Source: Lelliottia sp. WAP21
Lineage (GTDB): Bacteria > Pseudomonadota > Gammaproteobacteria > Enterobacterales > Enterobacteriaceae
Reading direction: 5' to 3'
Assembly (NCBI RefSeq): GCF_020532665.2
Contig: NZ_JAIWPG020000003.1
Coordinates: 310,001 to 374,000 of the forward strand
Length of the DNA: 64,000 bases
Part shown: piece after piece, positions 50,309 to 60,837 of the stretch
Position numbering within the stretch: the first letter of the stretch is position 1
How the letters are laid out: every line of letters begins with the position of its first letter
Notes under the pieces: model-generated
Databases searched by the model: none
What the model was told of the DNA's origin: nothing
Seen by the model: only the letters and a program-made list of their open reading frames with translations
Translations under genes and position numbers: made by a program

Positions 50309-51325
50309 ATGAGCTATAAAACGATTGCCGCGCTGGCCTTTACCAGCCTGTTTAGCATCAGCACTCTGTTAAGCCCTGCCAGCGCGCAGGAACAGGAAAA
50401 AGCGCTGAACTTTGGCATTATTTCGACAGAATCACAGCAGAACCTGAAACCTCAGTGGGAACCCTTCCTGAAAGATATGGAAACCAAACTGGGGATCAAA
50501 GTGAACGCCTTCTTCGCCCCGGACTACGCGGGCATTATCCAGGGGATGCGCTTTAACAAAGTCGACATCGCCTGGTACGGCAACCTTTCCGCGATGGAAG
50601 CGGTGGATCGCGCCAACGGACAGGTGTTTGCACAGACCGTGGCGGCGGACGGCTCTCCGGGTTACTGGAGCGTGCTGATCGTCAATAAAGACAGCCCCAT
50701 CAACAACCTGAACGACCTGCTCGCCAAACGTAAAGAGCTGACGTTTGGTAACGGCGATCCGAACTCGACGTCGGGCTTCCTGGTGCCGGGCTATTACGTC
50801 TTTGCTAAAAACAACGCCTCCGCCAGCGACTTCAAGCGCACGGTGAACGCCAGCCACGAAACCAACGCGCTGGCCGTGGCCAACAAGCAGGTAGACGTGG
50901 CGACCAATAACACCGAAAACCTCGACAAGCTGAAGACCTCCGCTCCGGACAAACTGAAAGAGCTGAAGGTGATCTGGAAATCCCCGCTGATCCCGGGCGA
51001 CCCCATCGTCTGGCGCAAAAACCTCTCCGAAAGCACCAAGGACAAGGTGTACGACTTCTTTATGAACTACGGCAAAACGCCGGAAGAGAAAGCCGTGCTG
51101 GAGAAGCTGGGCTGGGCACCGTTCCGGGCTTCCAGCGATTTGCAGCTGGTGCCTATTCGCCAGCTGGCGTTGTTCAAACAGATGCAGGGCGTGAAGGATA
51201 ACAAAGGCCTGAAAGCGGAAGAGAAGACCAGCAAAGCATCCGAAATTCAGGCGCAGCTTGACGATCTCGACCGCCTGACAGCTGCCCTCAGCGCCATGTC
51301 CAGCGTGAATAAAGCGGTGCAGTAA
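50309..51325 (+). CDS. phnD: Phosphonate-binding periplasmic protein PhnD
   Basis: A 338-residue periplasmic binding protein with signal peptide cleaved after SPASA (residue 26). Contains FFAPDYAGIIQGMRFNKVDIAWYGN and GDPNSTSGFLVPGYY, parts of the 2-aminoethylphosphonate site in the E. coli protein. Followed by a hairpin repeat that may protect its mRNA. Confidence 0.97.
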   Translation: MSYKTIAALAFTSLFSISTLLSPASAQEQEKALNFGIISTESQQNLKPQWEPFLKDMETKLGIKVNAFFAPDYAGIIQGMRFNKVDIAWYGNLSAMEAVDRANGQVFAQTVAADGSPGYWSVLIVNKDSPINNLNDLLAKRKELTFGNGDPNSTSGFLVPGYYVFAKNNASASDFKRTVNASHETNALAVANKQVDVATNNTENLDKLKTSAPDKLKELKVIWKSPLIPGDPIVWRKNLSESTKDKVYDFFMNYGKTPEEKAVLEKLGWAPFRASSDLQLVPIRQLALFKQMQGVKDNKGLKAEEKTSKASEIQAQLDDLDRLTAALSAMSSVNKAVQ

Positions 51326-51334
51326 ATCTTTTCT

Positions 51335-51420
51335 CCCTCTCCCTGTGGGAGAGGGCCGGGGTGAGGGCATCAGCGCGCACATTTCCCCCTCACCCTAACC
51401 CTCTCCCTCAAGGGAGAGGG
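51335..51420. repeat. C/T-rich double-hairpin repeat between phnD and phnE
   Basis: Two hairpins: CCCTCTCCC-TGT-GGGAGAGGG (51335-51355) followed by ccggggtgagggcatcag, and CCCTCTCCCT-CA-AGGGAGAGGG (51399-51420). Same repeat family as 60264-60444 and 63550-63588. Confidence 0.85.
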
Positions 51421-51442
51421 GACTAAACCCAAAGGAGTCACC

Positions 51443-52222
51443 ATGCAAACCATCACCCTTCCACCGCCTAAGCGCAGCTGGTTCTCGCTCATCAGCTGGG
51501 CCATTCTGCTGGCGGTGCTGGTTATCTCCTGGAAAGGGGCGGAAATGGACCCGCTCATGCTGGTTAAGGATGCCGGCAATATGGCCACCTTCGCCGCTGA
51601 TTTCTTCCCGCCGGATTTTAGCCAGTGGCAGGACTATCTCAGTGAAATGGCGGTGACCATGCAAATCGCCGTCTGGGGCACCGCCCTGGCCGTCATTCTC
51701 TCCATCCCGTTTGGCCTGATGAGCGCGGAAAACATCGTGCCCTGGTGGGTTTACCAGCCGGTTCGCCGTCTGATGGATGCCTGCCGCGCCATCAACGAGA
51801 TGGTATTCGCGATGCTGTTCGTGGTCGCGGTCGGTCTTGGGCCCTTTGCCGGCGTGATGGCGCTGTTCATTCACACCACCGGCGTGCTCTCCAAACTCCT
51901 CTCCGAAGCGGTCGAAGCCATCGAACCCGGCCCGGTAGAAGGGATCCGCGCGACCGGGGCGAACAAAATCGAAGAAATTCTCTACGGCGTACTGCCGCAG
52001 GTGATGCCGCTGCTGATCTCCTACTCCCTCTACCGCTTCGAATCTAACGTACGCTCGGCAACGGTAGTCGGCATGGTCGGCGCGGGAGGCATCGGCGTCA
52101 CCCTGTGGGAAGCGATTCGCGGATTCCAGTTCCAGCAAACCTGCGCCCTGATGGTGTTAATCATCGTCACCGTCAGTCTGCTGGATTTTCTCTCTCAACG
52201 TTTGCGTAAGCATTTCATCTGA
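51443..52222 (+). CDS. phnE: Phosphonate ABC transporter permease PhnE
   Basis: A 259-residue inner-membrane permease with about six helices; the EAA loop is near [20 protein letters not shown]. It is full length: unlike E. coli K-12, whose phnE is disrupted by an 8-bp duplication, this frame is uninterrupted, so uptake should work without mutation. AAAGGAG precedes the ATG. Confidence 0.96.
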   Translation: MQTITLPPPKRSWFSLISWAILLAVLVISWKGAEMDPLMLVKDAGNMATFAADFFPPDFSQWQDYLSEMAVTMQIAVWGTALAVILSIPFGLMSAENIVPWWVYQPVRRLMDACRAINEMVFAMLFVVAVGLGPFAGVMALFIHTTGVLSKLLSEAVEAIEPGPVEGIRATGANKIEEILYGVLPQVMPLLISYSLYRFESNVRSATVVGMVGAGGIGVTLWEAIRGFQFQQTCALMVLIIVTVSLLDFLSQRLRKHFI

Positions 52223-52242
52223 GAAGCGAGGCATTGATTTCT

Positions 52243-52968
52243 ATGCACTTATCCAGACATCCGACCAGTTACCCCACCCGCTGGCAAGAGATCGCCGCAA
52301 AACTCGAAGTCGAGCTGCGCGCGCACTACCGTTGCGGAGACTATCTGCCCGCAGAGCAACAGCTCGCGGATCGTTACGAAGTCAATCGTCACACCCTGCG
52401 CCGCGCCATCGACCAGCTGGTTGAGCGCGGCTGGGTTCAGCGCCGTCAGGGCGTTGGCGTGCTGGTATTGATGCGCCCGTTCGATTATCCGCTCAATGCC
52501 CAGGCACGGTTCAGCCAGAACCTGCTCGATCAGGGCAGTCATCCCACCAGCGAAAAACTGTTATCGGTACTGCGACCCGCCTCCGGCCACATTGCCGATG
52601 CGCTGGGCATTACGGAGGGCGATAACGTGGTCCATTTACGCACCTTGCGCCGGGTGAATGGCGTAGCGGTATGCCAGATAGACCACTACTTTGCCGATCT
52701 GAGCCTGTGGCCAGTACTGCAACATTTCGCCAGCGGTTCGCTGCATGACTTTCTGTTTGATGCCACCGGCATCGCACTGAAACGCACTCAGACGCGTATC
52801 AGCGCCCGTCGCGCCCAGGCCAAAGAGAGCAAGGTGCTGGAGATCCCGAATATGGCGCCCCTGCTCTGCGTGCGCACCCTCAACCACCGTGACGACGAGG
52901 TAAACGCAACGGAGTACTCCGTCAGCCTGACCCGCGCCGACATGATTGAATTCACTATGGAGCATTGA
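52243..52968 (+). CDS. phnF: GntR/HutC-family regulator PhnF
   Basis: A 241-residue regulator with an N-terminal GntR winged HTH (about 15-75; GDYLPAEQQLADRYEVNRHTLRRAIDQLV) and a C-terminal UTRA ligand domain of the HutC type. Inferred role: control of phn genes, not proven in E. coli. ATG 52243 equals the E. coli start; TTG 52234 is too close to the GAGG site. It abuts phnG. Confidence 0.95.
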   Translation: MHLSRHPTSYPTRWQEIAAKLEVELRAHYRCGDYLPAEQQLADRYEVNRHTLRRAIDQLVERGWVQRRQGVGVLVLMRPFDYPLNAQARFSQNLLDQGSHPTSEKLLSVLRPASGHIADALGITEGDNVVHLRTLRRVNGVAVCQIDHYFADLSLWPVLQHFASGSLHDFLFDATGIALKRTQTRISARRAQAKESKVLEIPNMAPLLCVRTLNHRDDEVNATEYSVSLTRADMIEFTMEH

Positions 52969-53421
52969 ATGCACTTCGATACCCCAACCCGCCAGCGCTG
53001 GATGGCCGTGCTTGCCCATAGCCAGCCTGCCGCACTGCTGCGCCACATGCAGGCCCTGAGCCTGGCACCCGAGTACGAATGCATCCGGGCACCGGAAACG
53101 GGCCTGGTGCAGATACAGGCCCGGATGGGCGGCACCGGTCAACGCTTCTTCGCCGGGGACGCCACCCTGACCCGTGCGGTGGTCCGCCTGAACAGCGGCA
53201 CGCTGGGATACAGCTATATCCTTGGGCGCGAGAAACCGCATGCAGAACGCTGTGCAGTTATCGATGCCCTGCTGCAAGAACATCCCTGGTTCCAGACCTT
53301 AATGGAAACCGTTATTGCCCCGCTGGAGGCCGATCGCGCCGCTCGTCTTGCCGCTCGTCAGGCAGAAGTAAACACCAGCCGGGTCGACTTCTTTACGCTC
53401 GTTCGCGGAGATAACGCATGA
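52969..53421 (+). CDS. phnG: C-P lyase core subunit PhnG
   Basis: A 150-residue subunit of the PhnGHIJ core complex. With PhnI, PhnH and PhnL it is needed to join phosphonate to the ribose 1-position of ATP, displacing adenine. Begins [17 protein letters not shown] directly after the phnF stop and overlaps phnH by 4 bases. Confidence 0.96.
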   Translation: MHFDTPTRQRWMAVLAHSQPAALLRHMQALSLAPEYECIRAPETGLVQIQARMGGTGQRFFAGDATLTRAVVRLNSGTLGYSYILGREKPHAERCAVIDALLQEHPWFQTLMETVIAPLEADRAARLAARQAEVNTSRVDFFTLVRGDNA

Positions 53422-54002
53422 CGCTTCAACCCGCTTTTACCCTGGCCGTCCAGGATGCCCAACAGAGTTTTCGTCGTCTGCTAAAAGCGATGAGCGAGCC
53501 GGGCGTCATCGTCTCGCTGCATCAGCTCTCTCAGGGCTGGCTGCCGCTGAATCTGGCGACCACCAGCGTACTGCTGACGCTCGCCGACAACGACACCCCG
53601 GTGTGGCTCTCTGGCGCGTTATCGAATGATATCGCCAGCCAGAACCTGCGCTTTCACACCAACGCCCCGCTGGTTGAACAGCCCCAGCTCGCCCTGTTCG
53701 CTGTCGCCGATGAGCACATCAGCCACGAACAGCTCAATGCCCTTTCCGAAGGCAGTGCCGTGGCCCCGGAGACCAGCGCCACGCTGATTTTGCAGGTGAC
53801 CAGCCTGAGCGGCGGACGCATGTTACGCCTGACTGGCGCCGGTATTGCCGACGAACGCATGGTGGCGCCGCAGCTGCCGGAATACATCATTCACGAGCTG
53901 ACCGAGCGCCCTCACCCGTTCCCGCTGGGGATTGATCTGATCCTCACCTGCGGCGAGCGCTTGCTGGCTATTCCCCGGACCACTCATGTCGAGGTGTGCT
54001 GA
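53418..54002 (+). CDS. phnH: C-P lyase core subunit PhnH
   Basis: A 194-residue subunit with a PLP-transferase-like fold lacking the cofactor (known from the E. coli structure), as long as E. coli PhnH. The ATG overlaps the phnG stop (ATGA), and its own stop overlaps the phnI start (TGATG). Confidence 0.96.
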   Translation: MTLQPAFTLAVQDAQQSFRRLLKAMSEPGVIVSLHQLSQGWLPLNLATTSVLLTLADNDTPVWLSGALSNDIASQNLRFHTNAPLVEQPQLALFAVADEHISHEQLNALSEGSAVAPETSATLILQVTSLSGGRMLRLTGAGIADERMVAPQLPEYIIHELTERPHPFPLGIDLILTCGERLLAIPRTTHVEVC

Positions 54003-55066
54003 TGTACGTTGCCGTCAAAGGGGGCGAAAAGGCGATAGCCGCTGCTCATGCCCTGCAGGAAGTTCGACGTCGTGGCGAAAGCCACCTTCCCGAACTGAGC
54101 GTTGAACAGATTGAGCAACAGCTCAATCTTGCCGTAGACCGCGTCATGACCGAAGGCGGCATCGCTGACCGCGAACTGGCTGCCCTTGCGCTGAAACAGG
54201 CCAGCGGCGATAACGTGGAAGCCATTTTCCTGTTACGCGCCTACCGCACCACGCTGGCAAAACTGGCGGTCAGCGAGCCAATCAACACCGCCAGCATGCG
54301 TTTAGAACGCCGAATCTCTGCGATCTATAAAGACATCCCCGGCGGCCAGCTGCTTGGTCCCACCTATGACTACACCCATCGCCTGCTGGATTTTACCCTG
54401 CTGGCGAACGGCGAAACACCCACTCTGCGCACCACGGAAAGCCTACAGGAGCCGGCCCCGCACGTCTTCAACCTGCTGGCAAATCAAGGTCTGGCGAAGG
54501 CCGAAGAGGACAACGGCGCGGTACCCGATGACGTAACCCGCACACCGCCGGTCTATCCCTGCTCGCGCTCATCCCGGCTGCAACAGCTTATGCGTGGCGA
54601 TGAAGGCTATCTGCTGGCAATGGCCTACTCCACCCAGCGCGGCTACGGGCGAAATCATCCGTTTGCGGCTGAAATTCGCAGCGGCCAGGTGGATATTGAA
54701 ATCATCCCCGAAGAGCTGGGATTTGCGGTGAATATCGGCGAACTGCTGCTGACAGAATGCGAAATGGTGAACGGTTTTGTGGCGCCGGAAGCCGAGGTTC
54801 CGCACTTTACCCGCGGCTACGGGCTGGTGTTTGGCATGAGCGAACGTAAAGCAATGGCGATGGCGCTGGTCGACCGTGCGTTACAGGCGCCTGATTACGA
54901 TGAAACGCCCACAGGCCCGGCGCAGGACGAGGAGTTCGTGCTGGCGCATGCGGATAACGTTGAAGCCGCAGGCTTTGTCTCACACCTGAAACTGCCTCAC
55001 TACGTGGATTTCCAGGCCGAACTGGAACTGTTAAAACGTCTGCAACGGGAGCGTAAAAATGGCTAA
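54002..55066 (+). CDS. phnI: C-P lyase nucleosidase-type subunit PhnI
   Basis: A 354-residue core subunit that catalyses nucleobase displacement, forming ribose-1-phosphonate triphosphate. Typical segments are YVAVKGGEKAI at the start and RYLLG-type GGQLLGPTYDYTHRLLDFTLL. ATG 54002 is chosen over the in-frame GTG 53996 because it matches E. coli. Overlaps phnJ by 8 bases. Confidence 0.96.
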   Translation: MYVAVKGGEKAIAAAHALQEVRRRGESHLPELSVEQIEQQLNLAVDRVMTEGGIADRELAALALKQASGDNVEAIFLLRAYRTTLAKLAVSEPINTASMRLERRISAIYKDIPGGQLLGPTYDYTHRLLDFTLLANGETPTLRTTESLQEPAPHVFNLLANQGLAKAEEDNGAVPDDVTRTPPVYPCSRSSRLQQLMRGDEGYLLAMAYSTQRGYGRNHPFAAEIRSGQVDIEIIPEELGFAVNIGELLLTECEMVNGFVAPEAEVPHFTRGYGLVFGMSERKAMAMALVDRALQAPDYDETPTGPAQDEEFVLAHADNVEAAGFVSHLKLPHYVDFQAELELLKRLQRERKNG

Positions 55067-55904
55067 CCTCAGCGGCTATAACTTTGCTTATCTGGATGAG
55101 CAAACCAAGCGCATGATCCGCCGCGCCATTTTAAAAGCGGTCGCCATCCCGGGCTATCAGGTGCCGTTTGGCGGACGTGAAATGCCCATGCCATACGGCT
55201 GGGGTACCGGCGGCATCCAGCTGACCGCCAGCGTCATCGGCGAGTCGGACGTGCTGAAGGTCATCGACCAGGGCGCCGACGACACCACCAACGCCGTGTC
55301 GATTCGCCAGTTCTTTCAGCGCGTGACGGGCGCCCATACCACCGAAAAAACCGAAGATGCGACGCTGATCCAGACCCGTCACCGCATTCCGGAAACGCCG
55401 CTGACCGAAGATCAAATTCTGATTTTTCAGGTGCCCATCCCTGAACCCCTGCGCTTTATTGAGCCGCGTGAAACCGAGACCCGCACCATGCACGCGCTGG
55501 AAGAGTACGGTGTGATGCAGGTGAAGCTATATGAGGATATCGCCCGCTTCGGCCATATCGCCACGACCTACGCCTATCCGGTCAAGGTGAACGGGCGTTA
55601 CGTCATGGACCCGTCTCCCATCCCCAAATTCGATAACCCGAAGATGGACATGATGCCCGCACTGCAACTTTTCGGCGCCGGACGTGAAAAACGCATCTAC
55701 GCCGTACCGCCTTACACTCGCGTGGAAAGTCTCGATTTCGACGACCACCCGTTTACGGTGCAGGCGTGGGACGAGCCGTGCGCCATCTGCGGCTCAACGC
55801 ACAGCTACCTTGATGAAGTGGTGCTGGATGATACGGGCAAACGGATGTTTGTCTGCTCCGACACCGACTATTGCCGCCAACAGAGCGAGGCAAACAATCG
55901 ATGA
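55059..55904 (+). CDS. phnJ: Carbon-phosphorus lyase PhnJ
   Basis: The 281-residue radical SAM-type enzyme that breaks the C-P bond of ribose-1-phosphonate-5-phosphate, releasing an alkane such as methane. The unusual C-terminal cysteines are all in place: Cys241, Cys244, Cys266 for the 4Fe-4S cluster and Cys272 for the thiyl radical; Gly32 is also present. Length and numbering equal E. coli PhnJ. Confidence 0.97.
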   Translation: MANLSGYNFAYLDEQTKRMIRRAILKAVAIPGYQVPFGGREMPMPYGWGTGGIQLTASVIGESDVLKVIDQGADDTTNAVSIRQFFQRVTGAHTTEKTEDATLIQTRHRIPETPLTEDQILIFQVPIPEPLRFIEPRETETRTMHALEEYGVMQVKLYEDIARFGHIATTYAYPVKVNGRYVMDPSPIPKFDNPKMDMMPALQLFGAGREKRIYAVPPYTRVESLDFDDHPFTVQAWDEPCAICGSTHSYLDEVVLDDTGKRMFVCSDTDYCRQQSEANNR

Positions 55905-56656
55905 AACCGCTGCTTTCAGTCAATCAACTGACCCATTTATATGCCCCCGGTAAAGGTTTCAGCGACGTGTCGTTTGATCTCTGGCCCGGCGAAGTGCTTG
56001 GCATTGTCGGTGAATCTGGTTCCGGCAAAACCACGTTGCTGAAATCCATCTCGGCGCGGCTGACGCCACAAAACGGTGATATTCGCTATAACGATCGCTC
56101 GCTGTACGGCATGAGCGAAGCCGAGCGCCGTCGGTTGCTGCGCACCGAATGGGGCGTGGTACATCAACATCCCCTGGACGGCCTGCGTCGTCAGGTCTCT
56201 GCCGGCGGCAATATTGGCGAGCGGTTAATGGCGACCGGGGCGCGTCATTACGGCACGATTCGCGCCACCGCCCAGCGCTGGCTGGAAGAGGTGGAGATCC
56301 CGGCTTCACGCATCGACGACCTGCCCACCACGTTCTCGGGCGGCATGCAGCAGCGTCTGCAAATCGCCCGCAACCTCGTTACCCACCCGAAGCTGGTGTT
56401 TATGGATGAACCTACCGGTGGGCTGGACGTCTCGGTGCAGGCACGCCTGCTGGATCTGTTGCGTGGCCTGGTGGTGGAGCTGGATCTGGCCGTGGTCATT
56501 GTGACCCATGATTTGGGCGTTGCCCGCCTGCTGGCCGATCGCTTGCTGGTGATGAAGCAGGGTCAGGTGGTGGAAAGTGGTTTAACCGACCGCGTGCTGG
56601 ACGACCCTCACCATCCCTACACCCAGCTGCTGGTGTCATCGGTATTGCAGAATTAA
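55901..56656 (+). CDS. phnK: C-P lyase ATPase PhnK
   Basis: A 251-residue ABC-type ATPase that binds the PhnGHIJ core rather than a permease. Walker A GESGSGKTT (about residues 37-45), signature FSGGMQQRLQIARN, Walker B LVFMDEPTGGLD. ATG 55901 overlaps the phnJ stop (ATGA). Confidence 0.96.
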   Translation: MKPLLSVNQLTHLYAPGKGFSDVSFDLWPGEVLGIVGESGSGKTTLLKSISARLTPQNGDIRYNDRSLYGMSEAERRRLLRTEWGVVHQHPLDGLRRQVSAGGNIGERLMATGARHYGTIRATAQRWLEEVEIPASRIDDLPTTFSGGMQQRLQIARNLVTHPKLVFMDEPTGGLDVSVQARLLDLLRGLVVELDLAVVIVTHDLGVARLLADRLLVMKQGQVVESGLTDRVLDDPHHPYTQLLVSSVLQN

Positions 56657-56665
56657 GAGGCCCCT

Positions 56666-57346
56666 ATGATCCGCGTAGAAAACGTGAGTAAGACCTTTGT
56701 CCTCCACCAGCAAAACGGCGTGCGCTTGCCGGTGTTACAGAACGCCTCTCTGGAGGTGAACAGTGGGGAGTGTGTGGTGTTGCACGGCCATTCCGGCAGC
56801 GGCAAATCGACGCTGCTGCGCTCCCTGTACGCTAACTATCTGCCGGACGAGGGCCATATCCATATTCGTCATGGTAATGAATGGGTCGATCTGGTGCAGG
56901 CCCCTGCGCGTAAAGTGCGCGAAGTCCGTCGTCAGACGCTCGGCTGGGTCAGCCAGTTTTTACGGGTGATCCCGCGAGTCTCCACGCTGGATGTGGTGAT
57001 GCAACCGCTGCTGGATCTGGGCGTCCCGCGCGACACCTGTGCGGTAAAAGCGGCGCATTTACTCACCCGCCTTAACGTGCCGGAACGCCTGTGGCATCTG
57101 GCGCCGTCGACCTTTTCCGGCGGAGAGCAACAGCGCGTCAATATCGCCCGGGGATTTATCGTTGATTACCCCATTTTACTGCTCGATGAACCCACCGCGT
57201 CGCTGGACAGTAAAAACAGCGCGGCCGTCGTTGAGCTTATCGAGCAGGCCAAAGCACGCGGCGCGGCGATCGTCGGGATCTTCCATGACGCGACCGTGCG
57301 TGAGCGCGTGGCGGATCGTCTTCATACCATGGGAGTGACGCCATGA
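56666..57346 (+). CDS. phnL: C-P lyase ATPase PhnL
   Basis: A 226-residue ABC-type ATPase, second of the pair, acting with PhnGHI. Walker [10 protein letters not shown], signature [14 protein letters not shown], Walker [17 protein letters not shown] precedes the ATG; the stop overlaps phnM by 4 bases. Confidence 0.96.
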   Translation: MIRVENVSKTFVLHQQNGVRLPVLQNASLEVNSGECVVLHGHSGSGKSTLLRSLYANYLPDEGHIHIRHGNEWVDLVQAPARKVREVRRQTLGWVSQFLRVIPRVSTLDVVMQPLLDLGVPRDTCAVKAAHLLTRLNVPERLWHLAPSTFSGGEQQRVNIARGFIVDYPILLLDEPTASLDSKNSAAVVELIEQAKARGAAIVGIFHDATVRERVADRLHTMGVTP

Positions 57347-58479
57347 TCATCAACAACGTGAAGCTGGTACTGGAAAATGAGGTGGTGGGGGGATCAATCG
57401 AGATCCAGGACGGTGAGATCCGCGCCTGGGCCGAAACCCAGAGTCGATCGCCCCAGGCGATGGACGGCGAAGGCGGCTGGCTGCTGCCCGGGCTTATCGA
57501 ACTGCATACGGATAATCTGGATAAGTTTTTTACTCCGCGTCCCAAAGTTGACTGGCCTGCGCATTCAGCGATGAGCAGCCACGATGCGTTGATGGTAGCC
57601 AGCGGAATCACCACCGTGCTGGATGCCGTGGCGATCGGTGATGTTCGCGACGGCGGCGACCGTCTGGAAAACCTGGAGAAGATGATTAACGCGGTGGAGG
57701 ACACACAAAAACGCGGTCTTAATCGTGCCGAACACCGCCTGCATCTGCGCTGCGAACTGCCGCATCACACTACCCTGCCGCTGTTTGAAAAACTGGTAGG
57801 ACGCGAGCCGGTATCGCTGGTGTCATTGATGGATCACTCCCCCGGCCAGCGTCAGTTCGCCAATATTGAGAAGTATCGTGAATATTATCAGGGTAAATAC
57901 TCCCTCAGCCGTGAAGAGATGGCCCGCTACGAAGAAGAACAGCTCGCGCTGGCGGCACAATGGTCACAGCCCAATCGCCTGTCGATTGCCGCCCTGTGTC
58001 GCGAGCGGAATATTGCCCTCGCCAGCCATGACGATGCCACCGACGCACACGTCCTCGAATCCCGCCAGCTTGGTAGCGTGATCGCCGAATTTCCCACCAC
58101 GTTTGAAGCCGCCGAGGCTTCACGTCGCCATGGGATGAACGTGCTGATGGGGGCGCCAAACATCGTACGCGGAGGCTCCCATTCGGGCAATGTGGCGGCC
58201 AGCTCGCTCGCCTCGCTTGGCCTGCTGGATATTCTCTCGTCCGATTATTACCCGGCAAGCCTGCTGGATGCGGCCTTCCGCGTCGCCGATGACGAGTCTA
58301 ACGATTTCACGCTATCGCAGGCGATTCGTCTGGTGACCAAAAACCCGGCCAACGCGCTTAATCTGCCCGATCGCGGCGCGATCGCGGAAGGCAAACGCGC
58401 CGATCTGGTCCTCGCACACCGTAAAGGCGATCACGTCCATATCGACCATGTCTGGCGTCAGGGAAAAAGGGTGTTCTGA
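57343..58479 (+). CDS. phnM: Ribose-1-phosphonate triphosphate diphosphatase PhnM
   Basis: A 378-residue amidohydrolase-superfamily enzyme that removes pyrophosphate from the triphosphate product of PhnGHIL. The metal-binding HTDN and downstream [11 protein letters not shown] are visible. Its stop shares one base with the phnN start. Confidence 0.96.
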   Translation: MIINNVKLVLENEVVGGSIEIQDGEIRAWAETQSRSPQAMDGEGGWLLPGLIELHTDNLDKFFTPRPKVDWPAHSAMSSHDALMVASGITTVLDAVAIGDVRDGGDRLENLEKMINAVEDTQKRGLNRAEHRLHLRCELPHHTTLPLFEKLVGREPVSLVSLMDHSPGQRQFANIEKYREYYQGKYSLSREEMARYEEEQLALAAQWSQPNRLSIAALCRERNIALASHDDATDAHVLESRQLGSVIAEFPTTFEAAEASRRHGMNVLMGAPNIVRGGSHSGNVAASSLASLGLLDILSSDYYPASLLDAAFRVADDESNDFTLSQAIRLVTKNPANALNLPDRGAIAEGKRADLVLAHRKGDHVHIDHVWRQGKRVF

Positions 58480-59027
58480 TGGGAAAACTGATCTGGCTTA
58501 TGGGGCCTTCGGGTTCGGGTAAAGACAGCCTGTTGTCGGCGCTGCGTCAGCAGGACCATTCCACGCTGTTAGTCGCGCACCGCTACATCACCCGCGCCGC
58601 CCACGCGGGAAGTGAGAACCATATTGCCCTGAGCGAACAGGAGTTCTTCACGCGCGCCGGGCAAAATCTGCTGGCATTAAGCTGGCACGCTAACGGTTTT
58701 TACTATGGCGTGGGTATTGAGATTGACCTGTGGTTACACGCCGGTTTTGACGTGCTGGTGAATGGCTCACGCGCACATCTGCCGCAGGCCCGCGCCCGTT
58801 ATGAAGCGGCGCTGCTGCCGGTCTGCCTGCAGGTTTCACCGGCGGTGCTTCGCCAGCGTCTGCAAAACCGCGGACGCGAAAACGCGAACGAGATCGACCA
58901 GCGGCTTGAACGTGCGGCGCGCTACACCCCATCGGACTGCCATCTCCTCAATAACGACGGAAGTTTGCTACAGTCAGTCGATAACTTTTTATCGCTTATC
59001 CGTCAAAAGGAGAAACAGCATGCCTGA
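58479..59027 (+). CDS. phnN: Ribose 1,5-bisphosphate phosphokinase PhnN
   Basis: A 182-residue guanylate-kinase-like enzyme that makes PRPP from ribose 1,5-bisphosphate, linking phosphonate breakdown to nucleotide metabolism. The P-loop GPSGSGKDS is at residues 9-17. Overlaps phnO by 8 bases. Confidence 0.95.
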   Translation: MGKLIWLMGPSGSGKDSLLSALRQQDHSTLLVAHRYITRAAHAGSENHIALSEQEFFTRAGQNLLALSWHANGFYYGVGIEIDLWLHAGFDVLVNGSRAHLPQARARYEAALLPVCLQVSPAVLRQRLQNRGRENANEIDQRLERAARYTPSDCHLLNNDGSLLQSVDNFLSLIRQKEKQHA

Positions 59028-59454
59028 TTGCCAGCTTCGTCCCGCCACCGCTGAAGATGCCACGATCGTTTACGCGCTGATTTGCGAGCTCAAACAGAGT
59101 GAACTGGACCATCAGGCCTTTCACGCGGGCTATCTTGCCAATCTTGAGGATCACAATATGCGCTATCAGCTTGCCGAAGTGGACGGGCAAGCGATCGGCC
59201 TGATCGGTCTGCATATGCAGTTTCACCTGCACCATGCCCGGTGGATCGGCGAGATCCAGGAGCTGGTGGTGATGCCGCAGGTGCGTGGCTTAAAGGTGGG
59301 GAGCCGCCTGCTGGCGTGGGCAGAAAACGTGGCGCGCGAGGCGGGGGCAGAAATGACCGAGCTCTCGACCAGCGTAAAACGGGTGGATGCCCACCGGTTT
59401 TACGTCCGTGAAGGTTACACGCAAAGCCATTACCGGTTCACTAAACCCCTGTAG
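59020..59454 (+). CDS. phnO: Aminoalkylphosphonate N-acetyltransferase PhnO
   Basis: A 144-residue GNAT enzyme that acetylates 1- and 2-aminoalkylphosphonates before C-P cleavage. The acetyl-CoA motif [12 protein letters not shown] is visible. ATG 59020 behind AAAAGGAG gives the E. coli-like MP-C-LRPAT start; the longer frame upstream lies inside phnN and is rejected. Confidence 0.95.
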   Translation: MPDCQLRPATAEDATIVYALICELKQSELDHQAFHAGYLANLEDHNMRYQLAEVDGQAIGLIGLHMQFHLHHARWIGEIQELVVMPQVRGLKVGSRLLAWAENVAREAGAEMTELSTSVKRVDAHRFYVREGYTQSHYRFTKPL

Positions 59455-59463
59455 AGGTGCGTA

Positions 59464-60222
59464 ATGAGTCTGACTATCACGCTAACCGGGACGGGTGGCG
59501 CCCAACTGGTGCCTGTGTTTGGCTGCGACTGCGCAGCGTGTCGTCGCGCGCGTTTACAGGAACAGTATCGACGTCGGCCCTGTAGCGCGGTGGTGAAATT
59601 CAACGATGCAGTGACCCTGCTGGACGCCGGTATCCCGGCGCTGATGGACGACTGGCCTGCGGGCAGTTTTCAGCAATTTTTGCTCACCCACTATCATATG
59701 GATCATGTGCAGGGGCTTTTCCCGCTCCGCTGGGGCGTGGGCACGACCATTCCGGTCTATGGACCACCGGATGACGCGGGCTGCGACGATTTGTTCAAGC
59801 ACCCTGGCCTTCTCGATTTCAGCCACACTCTTGAGCCGTTTGTGATGTTTGGACTGCAAGGATTACGCGTGACCCCCCTGCCGCTTAATCATTCCAGACT
59901 CACCTTTGGCTACCTGCTGGAGAGCGCGCACAGCCGCATGGCGTGGTTGTCGGATACTGCCGGGCTGCCGGACAAAACGGTGAAATTCCTGCTGAATAAT
60001 CAGCCACAAGCCATGGTGATTGATTGCAGCCATGCGCCACGCGACACCCCACCGGCTAACCATTGCGACCTGAATACGGTGATTGCGCTGAATCAGGTGA
60101 TTGGCTGTCCGCAGGTGATCCTTACCCACATCAGCCATCAATTTGACGTGTGGATGATGAATAATCCGCTGCCGCCGGGCTTTGAAGCCGGCTATGACGG
60201 GATGCGACTCGTGCTGGATTGA
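59464..60222 (+). CDS. phnP: 5-phospho-ribosyl 1,2-cyclic phosphate phosphodiesterase PhnP
   Basis: A 252-residue metallo-beta-lactamase-fold enzyme opening the cyclic phosphate product of PhnJ to ribose 1,5-bisphosphate, the substrate for PhnN. HYHMDH provides the Mn-site ligands; the N-terminal zinc site Cys21, Cys23, Cys26 (GCDCAAC) is intact. Last gene of the operon. Confidence 0.96.
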   Translation: MSLTITLTGTGGAQLVPVFGCDCAACRRARLQEQYRRRPCSAVVKFNDAVTLLDAGIPALMDDWPAGSFQQFLLTHYHMDHVQGLFPLRWGVGTTIPVYGPPDDAGCDDLFKHPGLLDFSHTLEPFVMFGLQGLRVTPLPLNHSRLTFGYLLESAHSRMAWLSDTAGLPDKTVKFLLNNQPQAMVIDCSHAPRDTPPANHCDLNTVIALNQVIGCPQVILTHISHQFDVWMMNNPLPPGFEAGYDGMRLVLD

Positions 60223-60263
60223 GGTATGCCTGGTTTTTCCCCCTGCCCCTGTGAGAGGGCTTT

Positions 60264-60444
60264 GATTTCCCCCTCTCCCGTGGGAGAGGGCCGGGGTGAG
60301 GGCATCAGACCGCAGAGGTCATATTTTGATTTTCCCCCTCTCCCGTGGGAGAAGGCCGGGGTAAGGGCATCAGACCGCAGAGGTCATGTTTTGATTTCCC
60401 CCTCTCCCGTGGGAGAGGGCCGGGGTGAGGGCATCAGACCGCAC
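60264..60444. repeat. Three-unit tandem array of the C/T-rich hairpin repeat
   Basis: Units at 60264-60327, 60328-60392 and a shorter one at 60393-60444. Each reads gattt(t)ccccctctcccgtg then ggaga(g/a)ggccgggg, gtgagggcatcagaccgc; a degenerate partial copy precedes at 60237-60263. The units differ by a few substitutions. No spacers, so not CRISPR. Lies between convergent phnP and yjdP. Confidence 0.9.
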
Positions 60445-60768
60445 TCACCTTCTATCGTAATCGTCCTCTAACCGCCTTTCATCATCCTCTAACTGACGTC
60501 GATCCTCATCAAGCTGACGCTGACGCTCATCTAAGCGCCGACGCCTGTCCTCCAGCTGCCTGCGGCGATCGTCATACTGGCGGCTATCCGTCCGACGGTT
60601 ATCGTCATAGCGATCGTCATCATTGCTGCTGCGGTTGCTGTCGGGATTATAGGCATCGTTAATCGCCTGCTGAATGTTGCCAATGGCATCATCCACAATG
60701 TCGGCATGCGCCAGCGGACAGGTTAACGTTAAAAGGGTATAGAGCAGAGCAGTAGAGTAGCGTTTCAT
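60445..60768 (-). CDS. yjdP: YjdP family exported protein
   Basis: A 107-residue protein with a signal peptide ending LAHA (residue 22), then DIVDDAIGNIQQAINDAYNPD, and a strongly charged Arg/Asp/Gln-rich tail of repeated DDRRRQL-type units that should form a periplasmic helix or coiled coil. Resembles E. coli YjdP; function unknown. Its stop touches the end of the tandem repeat array. Confidence 0.9.
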   Translation of the reverse strand: MKRYSTALLYTLLTLTCPLAHADIVDDAIGNIQQAINDAYNPDSNRSSNDDDRYDDNRRTDSRQYDDRRRQLEDRRRRLDERQRQLDEDRRQLEDDERRLEDDYDRR

Positions 60769-60837
60769 AAGGCCAGTCTCACAAGGATACTGGCTTTACG
60801 GTAAAGATCGGCGCAAGAGAGAGGTAGCGGAGGAATC

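Noticed and set aside
60264..60444. Possible CRISPR array
   Set aside because: The units are contiguous without unique spacers, and each contains its own hairpin; no cas genes nearby.
60226..60471. 81-codon plus-strand frame across the tandem repeats
   Set aside because: Its sequence is simply the translated C/T-rich repeat; no ribosome site, no homology, and repeat units are clearly non-coding hairpins.
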